From: Charina bottae
Taxonomy: Eukaryota > Chordata > Lepidosauria > Squamata > Charinaidae
Assembly (NCBI GenBank): GCA_023362775.1
Contig: JALMGJ010000003.1
Span: forward strand, 82,779,355 to 82,843,354
Direction: 5' to 3'
DNA: 64,000 nt
The notes below the pieces were generated by a model. That model was not told the origin of the DNA and ran no database searches. It worked only from the letters and a program-made list of their open reading frames with translations. Within the stretch, counting starts at the first letter, position 1; each line of letters opens with the position of its first letter. Both the position numbers and the translations under genes were made by a program. Shown here one piece after another: positions 1 to 11,547 of the stretch.

Positions 1-117
1 TCATGAATTGACCATTTATCTTAAAATACTTCCAAATATTGGAATATTTATTGGAATAAATATTGGTGAACTCCCCTAACAAAGCATGCATCTTGAGGAA
101 AGCAGAGTCCATTGGCG

Positions 118-164
118 TGAAATGGGCAGCTATATAAATTCAATCGATTGATCGATAGATAGTT
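118..164 (+). repeat. retroposon 3' tail remnant
   Basis: The stretch reading GGGCAGCTATATAAATTCAA followed by short GATA/GATC repeats resembles the 3' ends of LINE-mobilised repeats elsewhere in this window (for example near 24560). No body of the element can be recognised upstream. Bases 1-117 show nothing recognisable. Confidence 0.4.
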
Positions 165-174
165 CTCCCACCTT

Positions 175-530
175 AAAGGTAAAGGTAAAGGTTCCCCCCG
201 CACATTTGCGCAGTTGTGTCCGACTCTAGGGGCCGGTGCTCATCTCCGTTTGTTAGCCAAAGAGCCAGCATTGTCCGAAGACGCTTCCACGGTCATGTGG
301 CCACATGACATGCGCGGAACGCTGTTACCTACCCACCGAAGTGGTACCTATTGATCTACTTGCATTTGCATGCTTTCAAATTGCTAGGTTGGCAATAGCT
401 GGAGCTAGTGCGGGAGCTCACTCCGCATGCAGGACTAGGGATTTGAACCTCCGAACTTGCAATCTTGATCAACAAGCCTGGTGTCTTACCCGCTGAGCCA
501 CCACGCCCCTTAATAATAAGCTCCCACCTT
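175..530 (-). mobile_element. Sauria SINE, copy 1
   Basis: On the minus strand this reads as a tRNA-derived head (box A-like GTGGCTCAGCGGGTAAG near 509, box B-like GGTTCAAATCC near 445), a central body, and a tail of repeated ACCTTT units at 175-200. The order matches the squamate Sauria SINE, whose 3' end is shared with Bov-B LINEs, which supply the retrotransposition machinery. It is flanked by a direct repeat CTCCCACCTT at 165-174 and 531-540, so it is a complete insertion. A 63-codon plus-strand frame inside it is not a gene. Confidence 0.9.
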
Positions 531-540
531 ATTTGTTATT

Positions 541-2034
541 AAATTAGCTCTGAAACCAATGCTTGTCTTAAGAAATGGAGGACAGGAACCTGACAAGATG
601 GTATTCAAAAGAGGTGGTGGTGGTGGTGATGATGTCTCCACAAGGCCAAAACTCACAGGAGGATGAGGAATCTCAGCCACCTTTGAGGAGGAGCCAGAGG
701 CAGAAACAGCTGAAGAGGAAGAGGTGTTACAATTGGAGCTGCGTTCTAATCCTTAAGAAAAGATGACCATTAAGGCTCCCAGAATTAAGGCACAGTGAAT
801 GGTTGAGAGTAGCAGCTAATGGGATCAGGACTGGCTGGCTTTTTCATCAAGCAGTAGGGGAGGGGGGAAGTGATGGACATGGACGTGGGGGTGGGATATT
901 GTTGTTTCTAACGGAGTTTGCTTTCCCTTGGTTATTCAGAGACAGCTAGGTCCCCGACAAAGAATTTAGAGCTTTGGGGGCTGTAAGACAGGACAGGATT
1001 AGAGCAGAGACAACCCTAGTAAAGAATGTTGGAGCTGAACTAAAACATGTGAATGTGCTGAGACTCAGAGAAAAGGGAAGGATGATTGGTACCCAAACTC
1101 AAGAGGAGTTACAGGGTTTAAAACTAAAGTACACAAAAGTTTAAAGTCTTTAATATGTGTTCATGATAATACCGAGCAAAGGAATTAATAGTTTCATATT
1201 ACAGGATTAAAAGAAACATTTGAGAAGTTCTTGGCTATTTGATCAAATTTAATCTGGGGAGGAGGAGGAGGAGGAGGAGGAGGAGGAGGAGGAGGAGGAG
1301 GAGGAGGAGGAGGAGGAGGAGGAGGAGGAGGAGGAGGACAATGGCTGAGGGCAATCAAGTTCTTGTATACAAAATACAAAGTATCACTTACTGTTATCCA
1401 CTGAGTGGGTGCTTTGTCTTACTGATGATAGCACTTTTGGACCAGATCTTTTTTCTGCATATATTCTAGATTGACAAAATTACAGATACTTTATTATATA
1501 AGTATATAATTATAATTAATAATTATAATTAATACTTATAATAATAATCAATAAGTTAATGTTAATAAAATGAGTTAGTGATGATTTAGTAGCCAGGTGA
1601 ATATTTGCAGGAAAGATTTTCTGGATGCAGTTTAATTTGATCATTAGAAGAAGCACATAATTATCCTTAACTTTTTGATAGAACAAATGCATGAATAATT
1701 AACCACAATCCTCTCTGGAGGGGCATTCCTGATAAACTCCTAAGTCTCTGGCTCTGCTGCTCTTTCTGCACAAAAATCAATTATGTAACAAAGGTGTCAT
1801 GGTAATCTTTTTTTAAAAAAAAACCACCCTAAATAAAAACCTATGTGTTTAAGTTATTTTTTTTCACTAGGGACTTTAGACCATCATTCATTGCTTTGCC
1901 ATTTTGATCTCTTTCTCCTCTTTAATTCTAGTATGAAATGGTGGTGCAGCACTACCTTGCATTAGAAATTGTGATTTTTTTAGGCTCATGCAATCCTCTC
2001 TCCTGAATACAGCTACAAGGAAGTCATATTTACA
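541..2034. other. non-coding stretch, apparently TAFA intron
   Basis: I see no gene here. It holds the GGA microsatellite listed separately, an AT-rich patch around 1490-1560, and otherwise unrecognised sequence. It should be intronic because the only TAFA exons visible lie downstream on the plus strand. Confidence 0.5.
1258..1338 (+). repeat. (GGA)n microsatellite
   Basis: About 27 uninterrupted GGA units. The apparent poly-arginine and poly-proline reading frames across it are by-products of the repeat. Confidence 0.98.
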
Positions 2035-2488
2035 TGGTATAGGACCAGGGTACCTGAGGGACCGTCTTGTCCCGATAACGTCGACCCGCCCCACCCGTGC
2101 ATGCAGAGAGGGCATGCTTCGGACACCCTCAACAAGAGAATTCCATCTAGCAGGGTCCAGGAGGCGTGCCTTCTCTGCGATAGCGCCCGCCTTGTGGAAT
2201 ATTCTGCCCCCGGAGGTGAGACTGGCCCCCTCCCTCCTGGCCTTTCGGAAGGCCCTTAAGACCTGGCTCTGCCACCTGGCCTGGGACGACGGAGGTGGTA
2301 GTGCCTCCTGGGGTTGGCTGGCCCCATAGCTCCACTATCTATTCTGCGGGTCCAAGTCCATCCTGGATTTTATTTTATTATGTTTTGTTTGTGTTTTTAG
2401 ATATTTTGTATAGTTTTTAAATTTTTATTTATTGTAACCCGCCCAGAGTCCCTTGCATGGGAGATGGGCGGGGAATAAATTTGAAAAA

Positions 2489-2519
<31 letters not shown>

Positions 2520-2523
2520 ATAT
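2035..2523 (+). mobile_element. CR1/L2-type LINE, 3' end
   Basis: The plus frame ending at 2329 encodes the C-terminal tail of the LINE ORF2 protein (GPGYLRDRL, GSRRRAFSAIAPALWNILPP, LKTWLCHLAW), followed by a stop and a 3' UTR with the family signature CCGCCCAGAGTC and an AAAT-repeat tail at 2485-2523. Only the region downstream of reverse transcriptase is present, so this is a 5'-truncated dead copy. The same protein tail recurs at 10.4, 20.9 and 29.3 kb in this window. Confidence 0.9.
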
Positions 2524-4779
2524 TTAAACTTATCCAAACTGAAAGGAACACTGGTTAGCTTAAGCTATGCTGGATAAAACAAATTGTGCTTTATGTATCT
2601 GACTTGTTAACAAACCATAGTATAAACTAACCAGAATCCCCCCATTTCAGACCTAATGAGAGATTCTGGTTAGTTTGAATGAACTGGTAGAACTGACTGC
2701 AGTGGCAGAGAAGGGGAAACAGGCAGCCTGAGGCTCACTGTTTTGTGCTCATGAGGGCAGCACACCATGCAACATTGCTTATTTATCAGTTTTCCGTATT
2801 CTCAGCTTTTGCATTACAGCTGTGTTACCATGATATAGGAGGGAGCTAACAGGCAGAGTGAAATCAGTGGGCTGCTGGTGTGTCAGCAAAGGGCAGACTG
2901 AGATCTTTTTGCCTGTATCTAGTTTCCCAGGCCTAAAAGCACGTGGAGGCAAAAGCCATGAGAAAAATAGGGAACCCTTAGGTCCAAAATCCTAGCTGTA
3001 GTTAACCTTTCATGACAGCTTGTTCTTGATCTGTTGTCATTAACATGTCTTGGGCCTTTGAAGCTGTCTCAAACCAGCAAAATGCAAAAATACATCTCTT
3101 CCAACCAGTTCTGTTGTGCTGTGTGCCTCCTGCCAACGCCTGTCAGTCCTTATTCTTCCTTTAGTAATGGAACATTGGCCCTGGCTTTGGGGAATATGAC
3201 TGGCAATTACTCCAATTTTGATCATGTTTTTTTGAACTCTGGGTAACTGTAGGCTTGGTTATGGGCCCTGCTTTCATATTATTCCAGTGTCACCCTGTAT
3301 GACCATATGATTAATAGTATTGTTTTCTGTAGAAAACACAACTAACAAAGATTTATTTTAAGGCTTCCTTCTTGGATTCCTGCTCCAACCAGCATTGCAT
3401 CTTTTGGGTGAGAGGAATTATGATGCTCCCTTATGATGCTCCCTTCCCACTCTGTCTTTCCTTCACTTGGTCCTTCCTAAAGTTTTAGGGCATAGCCAGA
3501 CAACTGTATTATGGTGCAATCCACTAGTCTTTCAGCTGGCAGAATAGTATGTTGGCATAAAAACTGCTGCCCCAATGACCAAGCCCTATTTTGCTTTAGT
3601 AGTGAGGCCAGTGACTGGTACTGTTCTTATTGTATTAATGTGGGACAAGTCAAGGAAAGTGATGAATGCCGTAGCGTCATTTCCCCTCCACCAAGTGTCA
3701 CCTGCTAGTAGGAAAACCACAATTTCTCTCCTTAACATGTGCTGGGGCAGGGTTGGATGAATGTTGGTAGGTGCTTTGAATGATGGGTTAAGCTGCTTGA
3801 CTTAATGGGTGGCAGGCAGAAAGGTGCTCTGCACCTATAGCATGTCCATACTTCTGAACATAGCATTCTTTTGAAATAATGCTAAGTCTTGTCTAAAAAT
3901 AGCCCGGCTGATGGGTCACAGAAGCTGAGGAGGGTGCAGTGAAGTATAAGAGAGTTCTCCAAGTGCTCCTGCTTGGCACATCCCCTCTTCCATGCCTGTG
4001 GTCTGGGTTTGATCTGCTTTCTAAGGTGGCTTGCCCATATCTCAGAAGGGGCTGAGAAGAGGGAAGCTGCTGGAACTTCCTGGCTCTTCCCCATTCCTAT
4101 GGCAACTGCAGTAGTGCAAAAACAGTGAAAAACCTATAATTATACTGATCTTGCAGAATACAAATCAACCTTCTGCACAGGATACAGATCAGCAGCAAAG
4201 GAAAGAGTGTTAATCCAGCTTCTTAAACACAAGTCTAGTAACCTTTTAAAAGAGTGCTAAACCCATCTATGTAAGGACCTGCATAAGCTATATGCAGAAC
4301 CTTTGTTTTACAGATGTTTTCCATTTTTAAATAAATATTTTGTCCCATTATAATTTGCGGTTCTCCATTTCTGGATTCTCAATTTAGTCATAGGAAAAGA
4401 GCAGGAATTCCCAATATCATTTCTGGGGCAGGGCTCAATTTTTTTCTCCTTGACCATCCCCAGCTAGTCTAGATTTTCTATCCCTAATTTCTACATGCTT
4501 CCTCCACCTGAATGGAAAGACGATGGCAACCCAACACAGTGTCAGAGAAGTGTATATTTGGGCAATGAATTCATGAAACAATTCCAGAAAATTAAGGAAC
4601 TTTGAATGATAGAGATGTCTGTGTATGGGTGTGTATGGTGCGGGAGGTGGGGAGGTGGCTTTACACCCAAGCTCTCTTAGCATTGGAACTGTTGGAGGGT
4701 GGCAATGGATAGGAATGAAGCCAAACACACATATAATAAAGCGGGATAAAAATTCTAAAAAAAAAAAAATACAAGAGCC
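2524..4779. other. non-coding stretch with one hairpin
   Basis: No gene or family-level repeat is recognised. A perfect 15-base inverted repeat (AAACTAACCAGAATC at 2624-2638 and its complement at 2662-2676) may be the core of an old palindromic transposon. Confidence 0.45.
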
Positions 4780-4897
4780 CAGTCAGCCTATTTCATTGCC
4801 TGTGAGCTGCCAAGAGATATATCACAAAGCAGCTCACTCTGCCTCTGAAGATGCCAGCCACAGCTGTTGGTGAAACAACAGAACAAAAGAAAACTAG
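4780..4897 (+). mobile_element. Penelope-like element 3' fragment
   Basis: CTCTGAAGATGCCAGCCACA at 4843-4862 and the following GAAAC match the terminal region of the element type seen at 49954-50117. The fragment is interrupted or ended by the L1-like insertion at 4898. The assignment rests on the shared motif, not on any coding sequence. Confidence 0.5.
4843..4880 (+). ncRNA. hammerhead-ribozyme-like core
   Basis: CTGAAGA (4845-4851) is followed by a six-pair stem GCCAGC / GTTGGT with two G-T wobbles, then GAAAC (4872-4876). This is the order CUGANGA, helix II, GAAA expected of a hammerhead. Penelope-like elements are known to carry small hammerheads in their terminal repeats. Activity cannot be judged from the sequence and the copy looks degraded. 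Confidence 0.4.
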
Positions 4898-6620
4898 GGG
4901 CTTCCGGTGGAGGACATGGCAGACTGAACAGCTCTGTCCGTGGGCTCCGCGGACAGAACTGACAACGCGGCAGTTTTTTCGGGCTCAGGAAGGTTTTCCC
5001 TGAAGCCCAGGAGGGTTTTCATGGACTAGAAAACGCTCGGAATCACCCCATTTGCTCTCCAGAATGGTGACTTGTAGCCTGAGGATCGTAAACAGTTTCC
5101 GCTAATCGGGTAAGAGCCGTCGGGAGATGGGGATGCCATCATTTCCAAGCTGCACTGTAGCCTTAAAGGGACACTAAGACCGGCCACTCCATTTATAAAT
5201 CACCCATTTTTTATCCTTTTAAGTTTATGTACCCTAAGAGAGGCTTTTTATAGCAAAGAGAAGTGAGTTCTCTTGGTGCTTATCGTTATTTCTGGGATTA
5301 TTAAAAAAGAAAAATCTTTTTAAGTTTTGGCTTGTTTCCATCCAAATATTGAGGAGGATTGAAAGTAAACATCTGTCTCCCTGTTATTATTTTTGTACTG
5401 AATTTGAAGATTTTAATATTTTCCTACATGCTGAATTTGCTATTTTGAATCTTCAGTTTTCTGCTGCTATTTTTCCCTGGGGAACTGTCTCTTATCAGCC
5501 TTTTACTTATGTAAACAGTTCTAGAAACTTTCCATTAAATTCTACTTTCGCTGGTTAAGTTCTTAAGGGGATGCCATAATTTACTGCATGAGACATGGAA
5601 GATTTCAAGCAGACTTTCTCAGAGTTTCATCGAGACCTCAAACAGTTTTTTTCTGACTCTTGTCAAGTTATTATGCAAGATATTTGGGTCATTGTTGAAA
5701 ATATCAGTTTGGAAATGTGGCATCCGGCTGGGGATGTCGTGGAAGGAATTGAAGACCTTAACAACGATACAAAGGTTTCTACTGACAGCGAGATCAAGGC
5801 TTTTGTTGAAACGCCAGAAGATGATTGGATGGTTGACTGGAAGAAATTAAAGGGACAGATCAAACTGCAAACCATAAGTGTTGCTGTTCTGAAGGAATGT
5901 TATGGGAAGGAAGGGTTTGTTATCTATGGGAGGCTTTTTGCTGAGAATTTGGAGTATTTAAGGGGGGCAGTTGGGCTGTTTGAATTTTGTTTGAAAAATG
6001 CCCTGTGTGTATTTTGGAAATATGTGAATGCTTTGGTTTATTTCGAAGTGGGGTAAGGGTTTGAGAATGTTTATTTGGATTGCTTTTAAGGCTTGTTTGA
6101 TGATGTTATTCTTTAATGATTTGGATTGAGATTAATAAGGTAAAATAAGTATTATTAATATAAAATATAAAATGTATTATTAATTATAAGAGCAGAAAAT
6201 GTATATGCTTTTTTTTAGTTTGATCTTTATTATAGTAGACAGAAATGTATAGAATAGTGGTAGGATGGAAGTAATTATATAAGTGTTGTTTTTTGTGGGG
6301 AGATTGTTTAGGTGGTGTGTGTGTGTGTAATATAAAGGGAGGGAGCAATTGCATTTAGTGATCTTTATAATATGTTAATGGAATGATTTATAGAAATAAT
6401 GTGATTTTGGCTTAATATAGAGTAAGGGATTGACCATGGGAAATTGTTGTATATTCTTGCTGTTAAAAGTCAGAAGTCACTTCTTATGTAATCTTTAAGA
6501 AATCTTTTTTATATTGTGTTTTCTCACTTTTTAAGTTTTTTTCTTTTTCTTTTGGTAGTTTTTTTTCTTTTTTGTAGTTTTTATCTTTGTTCTAAACTTA
6601 ATAAAATTCTTATAAAAAAA
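4898..6620 (+). mobile_element. full-length ORF1-only L1-like element, copy 1
   Basis: The element starts GGGCTTCCGGTGGAGG and ends with a TTCTTATAAAAAAA tail. It is flanked by a perfect 18-base duplication AGAACAAAAGAAAACTAG at 4880-4897 and 6621-6638, so both ends are intact. It is only 1,723 bases long: a leader of about 697 bases, one ORF (5595-6056) and a pyrimidine-rich 3' UTR of about 564 bases. No endonuclease or reverse transcriptase is present. The minus-strand element at 53017-54971 has the same plan and related leader sequence. I infer a non-autonomous family mobilised by an L1-type partner, comparable in design to mammalian HAL1. Confidence 0.85.
5595..6056 (+). CDS. ORF1-like protein of L1-like element, copy 1
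   Basis: An uninterrupted 153-codon frame starting MEDFK, placed about 700 bases inside the element. The N-terminal half is acidic and predicted helical. The C-terminal part has CYGKEGFVIYGRL and RGAVGLFEFC, which correspond to CYGKEEYVMW and LGAVGLSDLC in the 156-codon ORF of copy 2 (53814-54284). That conservation across a diverged pair is the argument that it was a real protein. I cannot see an L1 RRM domain, zinc knuckle or catalytic motif, so RNA binding is inferred only from its position. ATG at 5595 is preferred because the MEDFK start is shared by both copies. Confidence 0.6.
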   Translation: MEDFKQTFSEFHRDLKQFFSDSCQVIMQDIWVIVENISLEMWHPAGDVVEGIEDLNNDTKVSTDSEIKAFVETPEDDWMVDWKKLKGQIKLQTISVAVLKECYGKEGFVIYGRLFAENLEYLRGAVGLFEFCLKNALCVFWKYVNALVYFEVG

Positions 6621-6638
6621 AGAACAAAAGAAAACTAG

Positions 6639-8846
6639 TCCATGACTTGAAAGCTCACTATTGTTTCAATTTTAAGGAGTTTAACCACCCCACTTTTTTA
6701 TCTGCAACTGCTTACATGCCCATAATCTGTACCTGACAGTCCGACCACTGCAGAGAAAAAATGTTGACTTTGACAGCTGCACATAACATTTTTCTGTTTC
6801 AGGGCAATTCAGCTTTCCATAGGGATCCATTCTGAAAAGTTTGCCTGGGGCCCAGAGATTTCTTTTTATGCCCTTGTGCATATGTGTGGTGAAATTCACA
6901 CAGTTATACTACACCTGGCTCAAGATTTTGAATATATGTTCTGTGTATATAAACTTGCACACAATTAGTCATAATTCTGCATGGCAGGTTTTTTTTTTCC
7001 ATGAGAGAGGGGAAAGGCAGAATTATGTCCAAAATGAAATAAATGACAATTTACAACTGGGCCTCCCAAGTTTCAACACAACATTCTGGCTCTATCACTT
7101 TCAAAGGTTTTGAATGAGATATTACTTCCTTGCAACATGCCCCCAAGAACATGCATCTGTTAGCTGTCACCAAGATTTGTTCAGTGCTACACCAAAACTG
7201 AAAATAGTGAAAGGAGAAATGCCTTCTGGAAAGATAGCAAGAAAATAAGCTAGGATTAGTGGATGGCATTGAAAGAGCAGTACTTATGACAAGGATGGTG
7301 GCAAGGCAAGATTAATGGAAAGAAATACTGGATTTTCTAGAGAAGCTAGTTAACTTACTTTTAAAATAATATAGGACTAACAAATGAAAAGAAACTATAA
7401 GAGGCTAGGAGTTTGAGTACTTGAGTAGAGGAGCTGGCTTTGCTTTTTTCAACACTTTCTAGATGTAAATATTTTTCTATCTATGAATTAAAAAAAATTG
7501 TATGCAAAGATGCCTTCGGCTTTTAATCTTTAAAAAGGTTTCCCCCTGTGGTGGAAAAGACAGTTTGTAAGGTGGATGGCTTTGACTGAGAAAAGTTTTA
7601 AGTTCCATACTCCCATTTTTCTGGCTGCTCAACTTCTCAGCCTTCCAGAGCTTCTGTTGTTGTTTTAATTAAAATTGCCAAGAGACTGTTTTATTCATTT
7701 GCAGTGTAATTTTTTTGTTTAGTGTTCAGACATCAGATAAAATTTTCCTTTTTTCCTAGTATGTATTATATAGGGGACTATTTTCATTATTTGCAGTGTG
7801 CTTGTAATAGAAGGTTGTGATTAATTTCAGTGGTGATTGTTTTGTAAAATGTGTTCATGTATTTCTATTCAGCTCCTTTGTTTCATTGCTCAACCTTTTT
7901 TTCATCTGCTTATAAAGAGTAACCATATGGCTTTTTAATTTTAAGGACTGGGGAATAGGTTATAATTCAGCAATAAGAATGCAGACTCTGGGTGCAGGAA
8001 GTCCCAGGTTGGTCCCCACCATCTTCACAGAATTAGAATGGCTATCAAGTCCACCCAATTCTCTGTGCAGAATGCTAAGTTGAAATAGCCTTGAAAAATG
8101 GCTATCTTGCTTCTGCTTGCTGAATAATTGGTGCAACCACAGGAAATAATCTTGGATTAGCTTGATCAGTGGCTGAACTTTGCATAAGACAGTTTTGTTC
8201 AAGTGTGTGTGTGTGTATTCATGTAACTGTGAAAATGTCTCAAGAATTAGAATGCTGTTCCTTGTAATTGCATTATTTTCTTATTTTTAACATAATTTCT
8301 TCCTTCCATAGCTCTGTTTCATGATAAACTTTGGATGGTATGAATTTTTCTCTCAGTCCCTTTTTCAAAAATAATAAATAAATAAATAAATCTGGATGTA
8401 TCAGTGCATGTATTTCTGGAGTGGATTCCATGATATATAAATAAATTATGAAAATATAAGCAGGATAAATAGAGGATTTCTAATTCTGTTTTAGAGCAAG
8501 CTCCTGATCACCCTAGTATTGTGTACACTACTGTGTGTTACTACCTACCAATGTATTTTGTGAAAGTTCTTGGGAGATAGAGCAGTACTCACTAACTCAT
8601 TTGTAATGATAATACAACATACATACATACTGTACATACATACATATAGTCTTAAGAATAAAAAGCAATATGCATCAATAAAAAGCAACAACTCGACACC
8701 TTGTGCTTTTGGAAATGTGGTCAAATAGAGTTTCCAGCCACACATTAATACTGTTCCACGGCCATTAGAAGGACTTGGCCAGCAGACACAGCAGGAAGAA
8801 AAGAGTTAATAGTTTCTGTGTTATTTCTCTTTTCGTTTCTGTGAAC
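6639..8846. other. presumed TAFA intron, mostly unrecognised
   Basis: This holds the SINE scrap at 7950-8030, a short AAAT repeat at 8371-8391 and an ACAT repeat near 8620-8645. No exon of the upstream TAFA coding region (the TCEV/CCN/SQTVKC segment) could be found here or further left. Confidence 0.5.
7950..8030 (+). repeat. degraded tRNA-derived SINE head
   Basis: The sequence TATAATTCAGCAATAAGAAT followed by AAGTCCCAGGTTGGTCCCCA resembles the box A / box B spacing of the lizard SINE head that reads GCTCAGTGGTAGAG ... GGTTCAATCCCC. It is heavily diverged. Confidence 0.35.
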
Positions 8847-8979
8847 CAGGGTTAAGCAACATGATATACTCCAAGGGTTTTAGATTACAACTTCCATAAT
8901 CTCTTGCCTTGGCAAGCTAGCTGGGGCTGATTGGGTTTGAAGTCCAAAATAGATGGAAGCATCAGGTTGCCTATCTCTG
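8847..8979. mobile_element. hAT-type MITE, diverged
   Basis: The ends CAGGGTTAAGCAACATGAT and the complement of ATCAGGTTGCCTATCTCTG form an imperfect terminal inverted repeat starting CAG. The inside carries the TTACAACTTCCATAATC / GGGTTTGAAGTCCAAAA arms of a common amniote MITE. The 8-base flanks match poorly, so no clear duplication remains. Confidence 0.6.
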
Positions 8980-9210
8980 GTTTACACACACCACATATTC
9001 ACTTGCATGTAATAATAGGACATTGATTTGAATGTCCATCCATAGCCAATCTGGAGCTGAAATGATAAAAGTCTGAGAATGTGCTGAGTGCTTCTTGCAG
9101 TGCATTGTGGAATATATCCTTACTTTACTTTGGGATCTTTGGAGTTCAGTGAAAGTATACATTTAAATTAAGAAAAATCACAGCAACCAATCTGTTGCTG
9201 ATGTTTTTAA

Positions 9211-9372
<162 letters not shown>

Positions 9373-10239
9373 TAAAGAAATGCAACCTCAGTGAGTGAGT
9401 AATCAGGCTCACATATTTTGGCCAAACTGCACACCATTTTTGTAATGTCTAAAAATCTAACTACTAGATGAGCTGCTGAATGAGAATTGCAGCAATCTGT
9501 TTATTGCTTAGTACATATGGGCTAAGAATACCAAAAATTACTGCTACGTGATGGCTCAGAGACTCCACTATACCTCTCAGCCATTGTCCAGGCCAACTGT
9601 CCTATGGATTTTATTAAAAATAGATTACAAAATCATGTTGAGGGAAAGAAAAGAAACAATGAGGAGGCAATGTAGGCAAAGGATAAGCTTTTTTATGGGT
9701 TGATTGTCCCATCGGCACTACCAAAATACCCTTGTTCTTGAGCTCATTTTTTATTGGCAAGCAGCTACTGTTGTGTCTGGCTATGAAGGATTGCTGTGGT
9801 CGGTGCAGTGGCAGGAGGTATAAACAGAAAATAATGTAAGAAGCCACATGACAGGCAAGCAATGACACTCCATAGCTGATGAGATGATTGTATGGAGAAG
9901 GGACATAATACAGTAGTCACTTCCTGTTTTCCACGCCACCCATCTTTCATACACATGCTATCATTTCTATAGCCATTTAGCTTGATATTCAACTATTTTA
10001 TGAAGAGGTTAACCTTGAATATTTTGATGTACTATGAGTAACACATTTTAATACAATCCTGTGGCTATTTGCACAGATTTAAAGTTTCTTCTTCCATCAA
10101 AAGGTGCACAACAATAAAATAAGGGAGAAATAGAGTTGTTGGCAAAATTGGAAGAAAGGCACACTTAAACAACAACAGCAACAAATCTTAACAAACATTT
10201 CCCAAGTTTGGTCAGTTCAAGAGATCTTAAATATGTTTT

Positions 10240-10929
10240 ATTTATTTATTTATATTTCTAACTTATATCACCGCCCATCTCCCCCCATTTCCAGAGGGGA
10301 CTCTGGGCGGTTTACACAAAGCCAGCAATTAAAACATATAAAAACTTATAAAATACAATACATAATATATATCAATATAAATTAATTAAATATATAAGAC
10401 CCAAGAGGCTCTGATGTAAGTTTAAAAGAACTCTACGGAGCAAGCCAACCCCAGGAGGAGCTATTACTCCCCCCATCCCAAGCGAGGTGGCAGAGCCAGG
10501 TCTTCAGTTGTTTCCGGAAGGTCATAAGTGTGGGGGCTTGCCTCACCTCCAGGGGCAGAATATTCCAGAGGGCGGGTGCCACTGCCGAGAAGGCCCGCCT
10601 CCTGGACCCCGTCAGATGGAATTCTCTTGTAGACGGGGTCCGTAGCAAGCCCTCTCTGCATAACCGGGTGGGGCGGGTCGATGCTCTGGGGATGAGGCAG
10701 TCCTTTAGGTAACCTGGTCCCATGCCATGTAGGGCTTTAAAGGTGACGACCAACACCTTGAATTGGACCCGGAAGCAAACTGGTAACCAATGCAGCTCGC
10801 GCAGCAGAGGTGTCACATGTGCCGATCTTGGGGCACCCATAACTGCGCGCGCAGCCGCATTCTGGACCAGTTGAAGCTTCCAGATACTCTTCAAGGGTAG
10901 CCCCATGTAGAGTGCATTGCAATAGTCTA
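10240..10929 (-). mobile_element. CR1/L2-type LINE, 3' end
   Basis: The minus strand encodes the ORF2 tail (IDYCNALYMGLPLKS, ELHWLPVCFRVQFKVL, ALWNILPLEVRQ, stop at 10433-10435), then a 3' UTR with the CCGCCCAGAGTC signature and an AAAT tail at 10240-10256. A 12-base repeat TAAATATGTTTT occurs at 10228-10239 and again at 10930-10941, a good target-site duplication. The element is 5'-truncated just after the reverse transcriptase domain. Confidence 0.9.
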
Positions 10930-11044
10930 TAAATATGTTTTTAAATATGTTTTCCTTAATAATGGGAAATATTTTTATCTGTTGAAAATTACTTGGTTCA
11001 GACATGTCTGTAGCTTGAATCATGTCAACTGGATTTCTATTTTC

Positions 11045-11093
11045 TCAGTGGAAACGTTTTGCTCCTTATCCAAGGAGCTTCTTCAGTCTGAGC
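11045..11093 (-). ncRNA. hammerhead-like motif, left Penelope arm (defective)
   Basis: On the minus strand CTGAAGA is followed by the stem GCTCCTT / AAGGAGC and then AAAACG where a functional hammerhead needs GAAA. The change at the conserved G suggests an inactive copy. Confidence 0.4.
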
Positions 11094-11177
11094 AAAGTTG
11101 GTAAGGGAATCCTAAATATGTTTCTAGGTAGCTGTGTGACCTTATACCTGGGGTCATGGTTATATTGAGATGTTATT

Positions 11178-11547
11178 TTAAGTCCTTTTATTATCTAAAG
11201 GAGGATCGTTAAGATCACCATGCTGCTGTTGAGCTTGTGAAATGGTCTTAATCTTCCTAGGCACAGAAGACAATGCGGGGAGAAAGATGGGAGAAAGATT
11301 GTGCCTGAGGCCCCTACCTCTATTCAAGGAAGGATTTTCCAAGTTGGCATAAATGGATTCCTTGACCCCTCTCTCAAACCACCTATCTTCTCTGTCTAAA
11401 ATGTGAACATTAATGTCCTCAAATGAGTGTCCTTTTTCCTTTAAATGAAGATAAACTGCTGACTCTGGTCCTGTGGTGTTACTTCTCCTGTGTTGGGCCA
11501 TCCTCCTGTACATAGGTTGTTTGGTTTCTCCAATGTAGAGGTCAGAG
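11178..11547 (-). pseudogene. Penelope GIY-YIG endonuclease fragment, left arm
   Basis: Reading leftward from 11547 the frame has LYIGETKQPMYRRMAQHRR, then AVYLHLKEKGHSFED, DREDRWFERGVKESIY and LNRGRGLRHNLSP, stopping at 11178. YIG plus the following arginine-rich segment is the second half of the GIY-YIG nuclease motif; E in VKESIY is the likely metal-binding glutamate of the family. The first half of the domain and the reverse transcriptase are absent. The right arm carries the same protein broken by a TAG near 11668. Confidence 0.85.

Noticed and set aside
425..515. tRNA gene on the minus strand
   Set aside because: The tRNA-like part lacks a foldable full cloverleaf and continues into a Sauria SINE body with target duplications.
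1194..1469. Poly-proline and poly-arginine frames
   Set aside because: They translate the GGA microsatellite and have no other protein-like sequence.
2624..2676. Hairpin as a transcription terminator
   Set aside because: This is vertebrate intronic or intergenic DNA; the perfect stem more likely reflects an old palindromic transposon.
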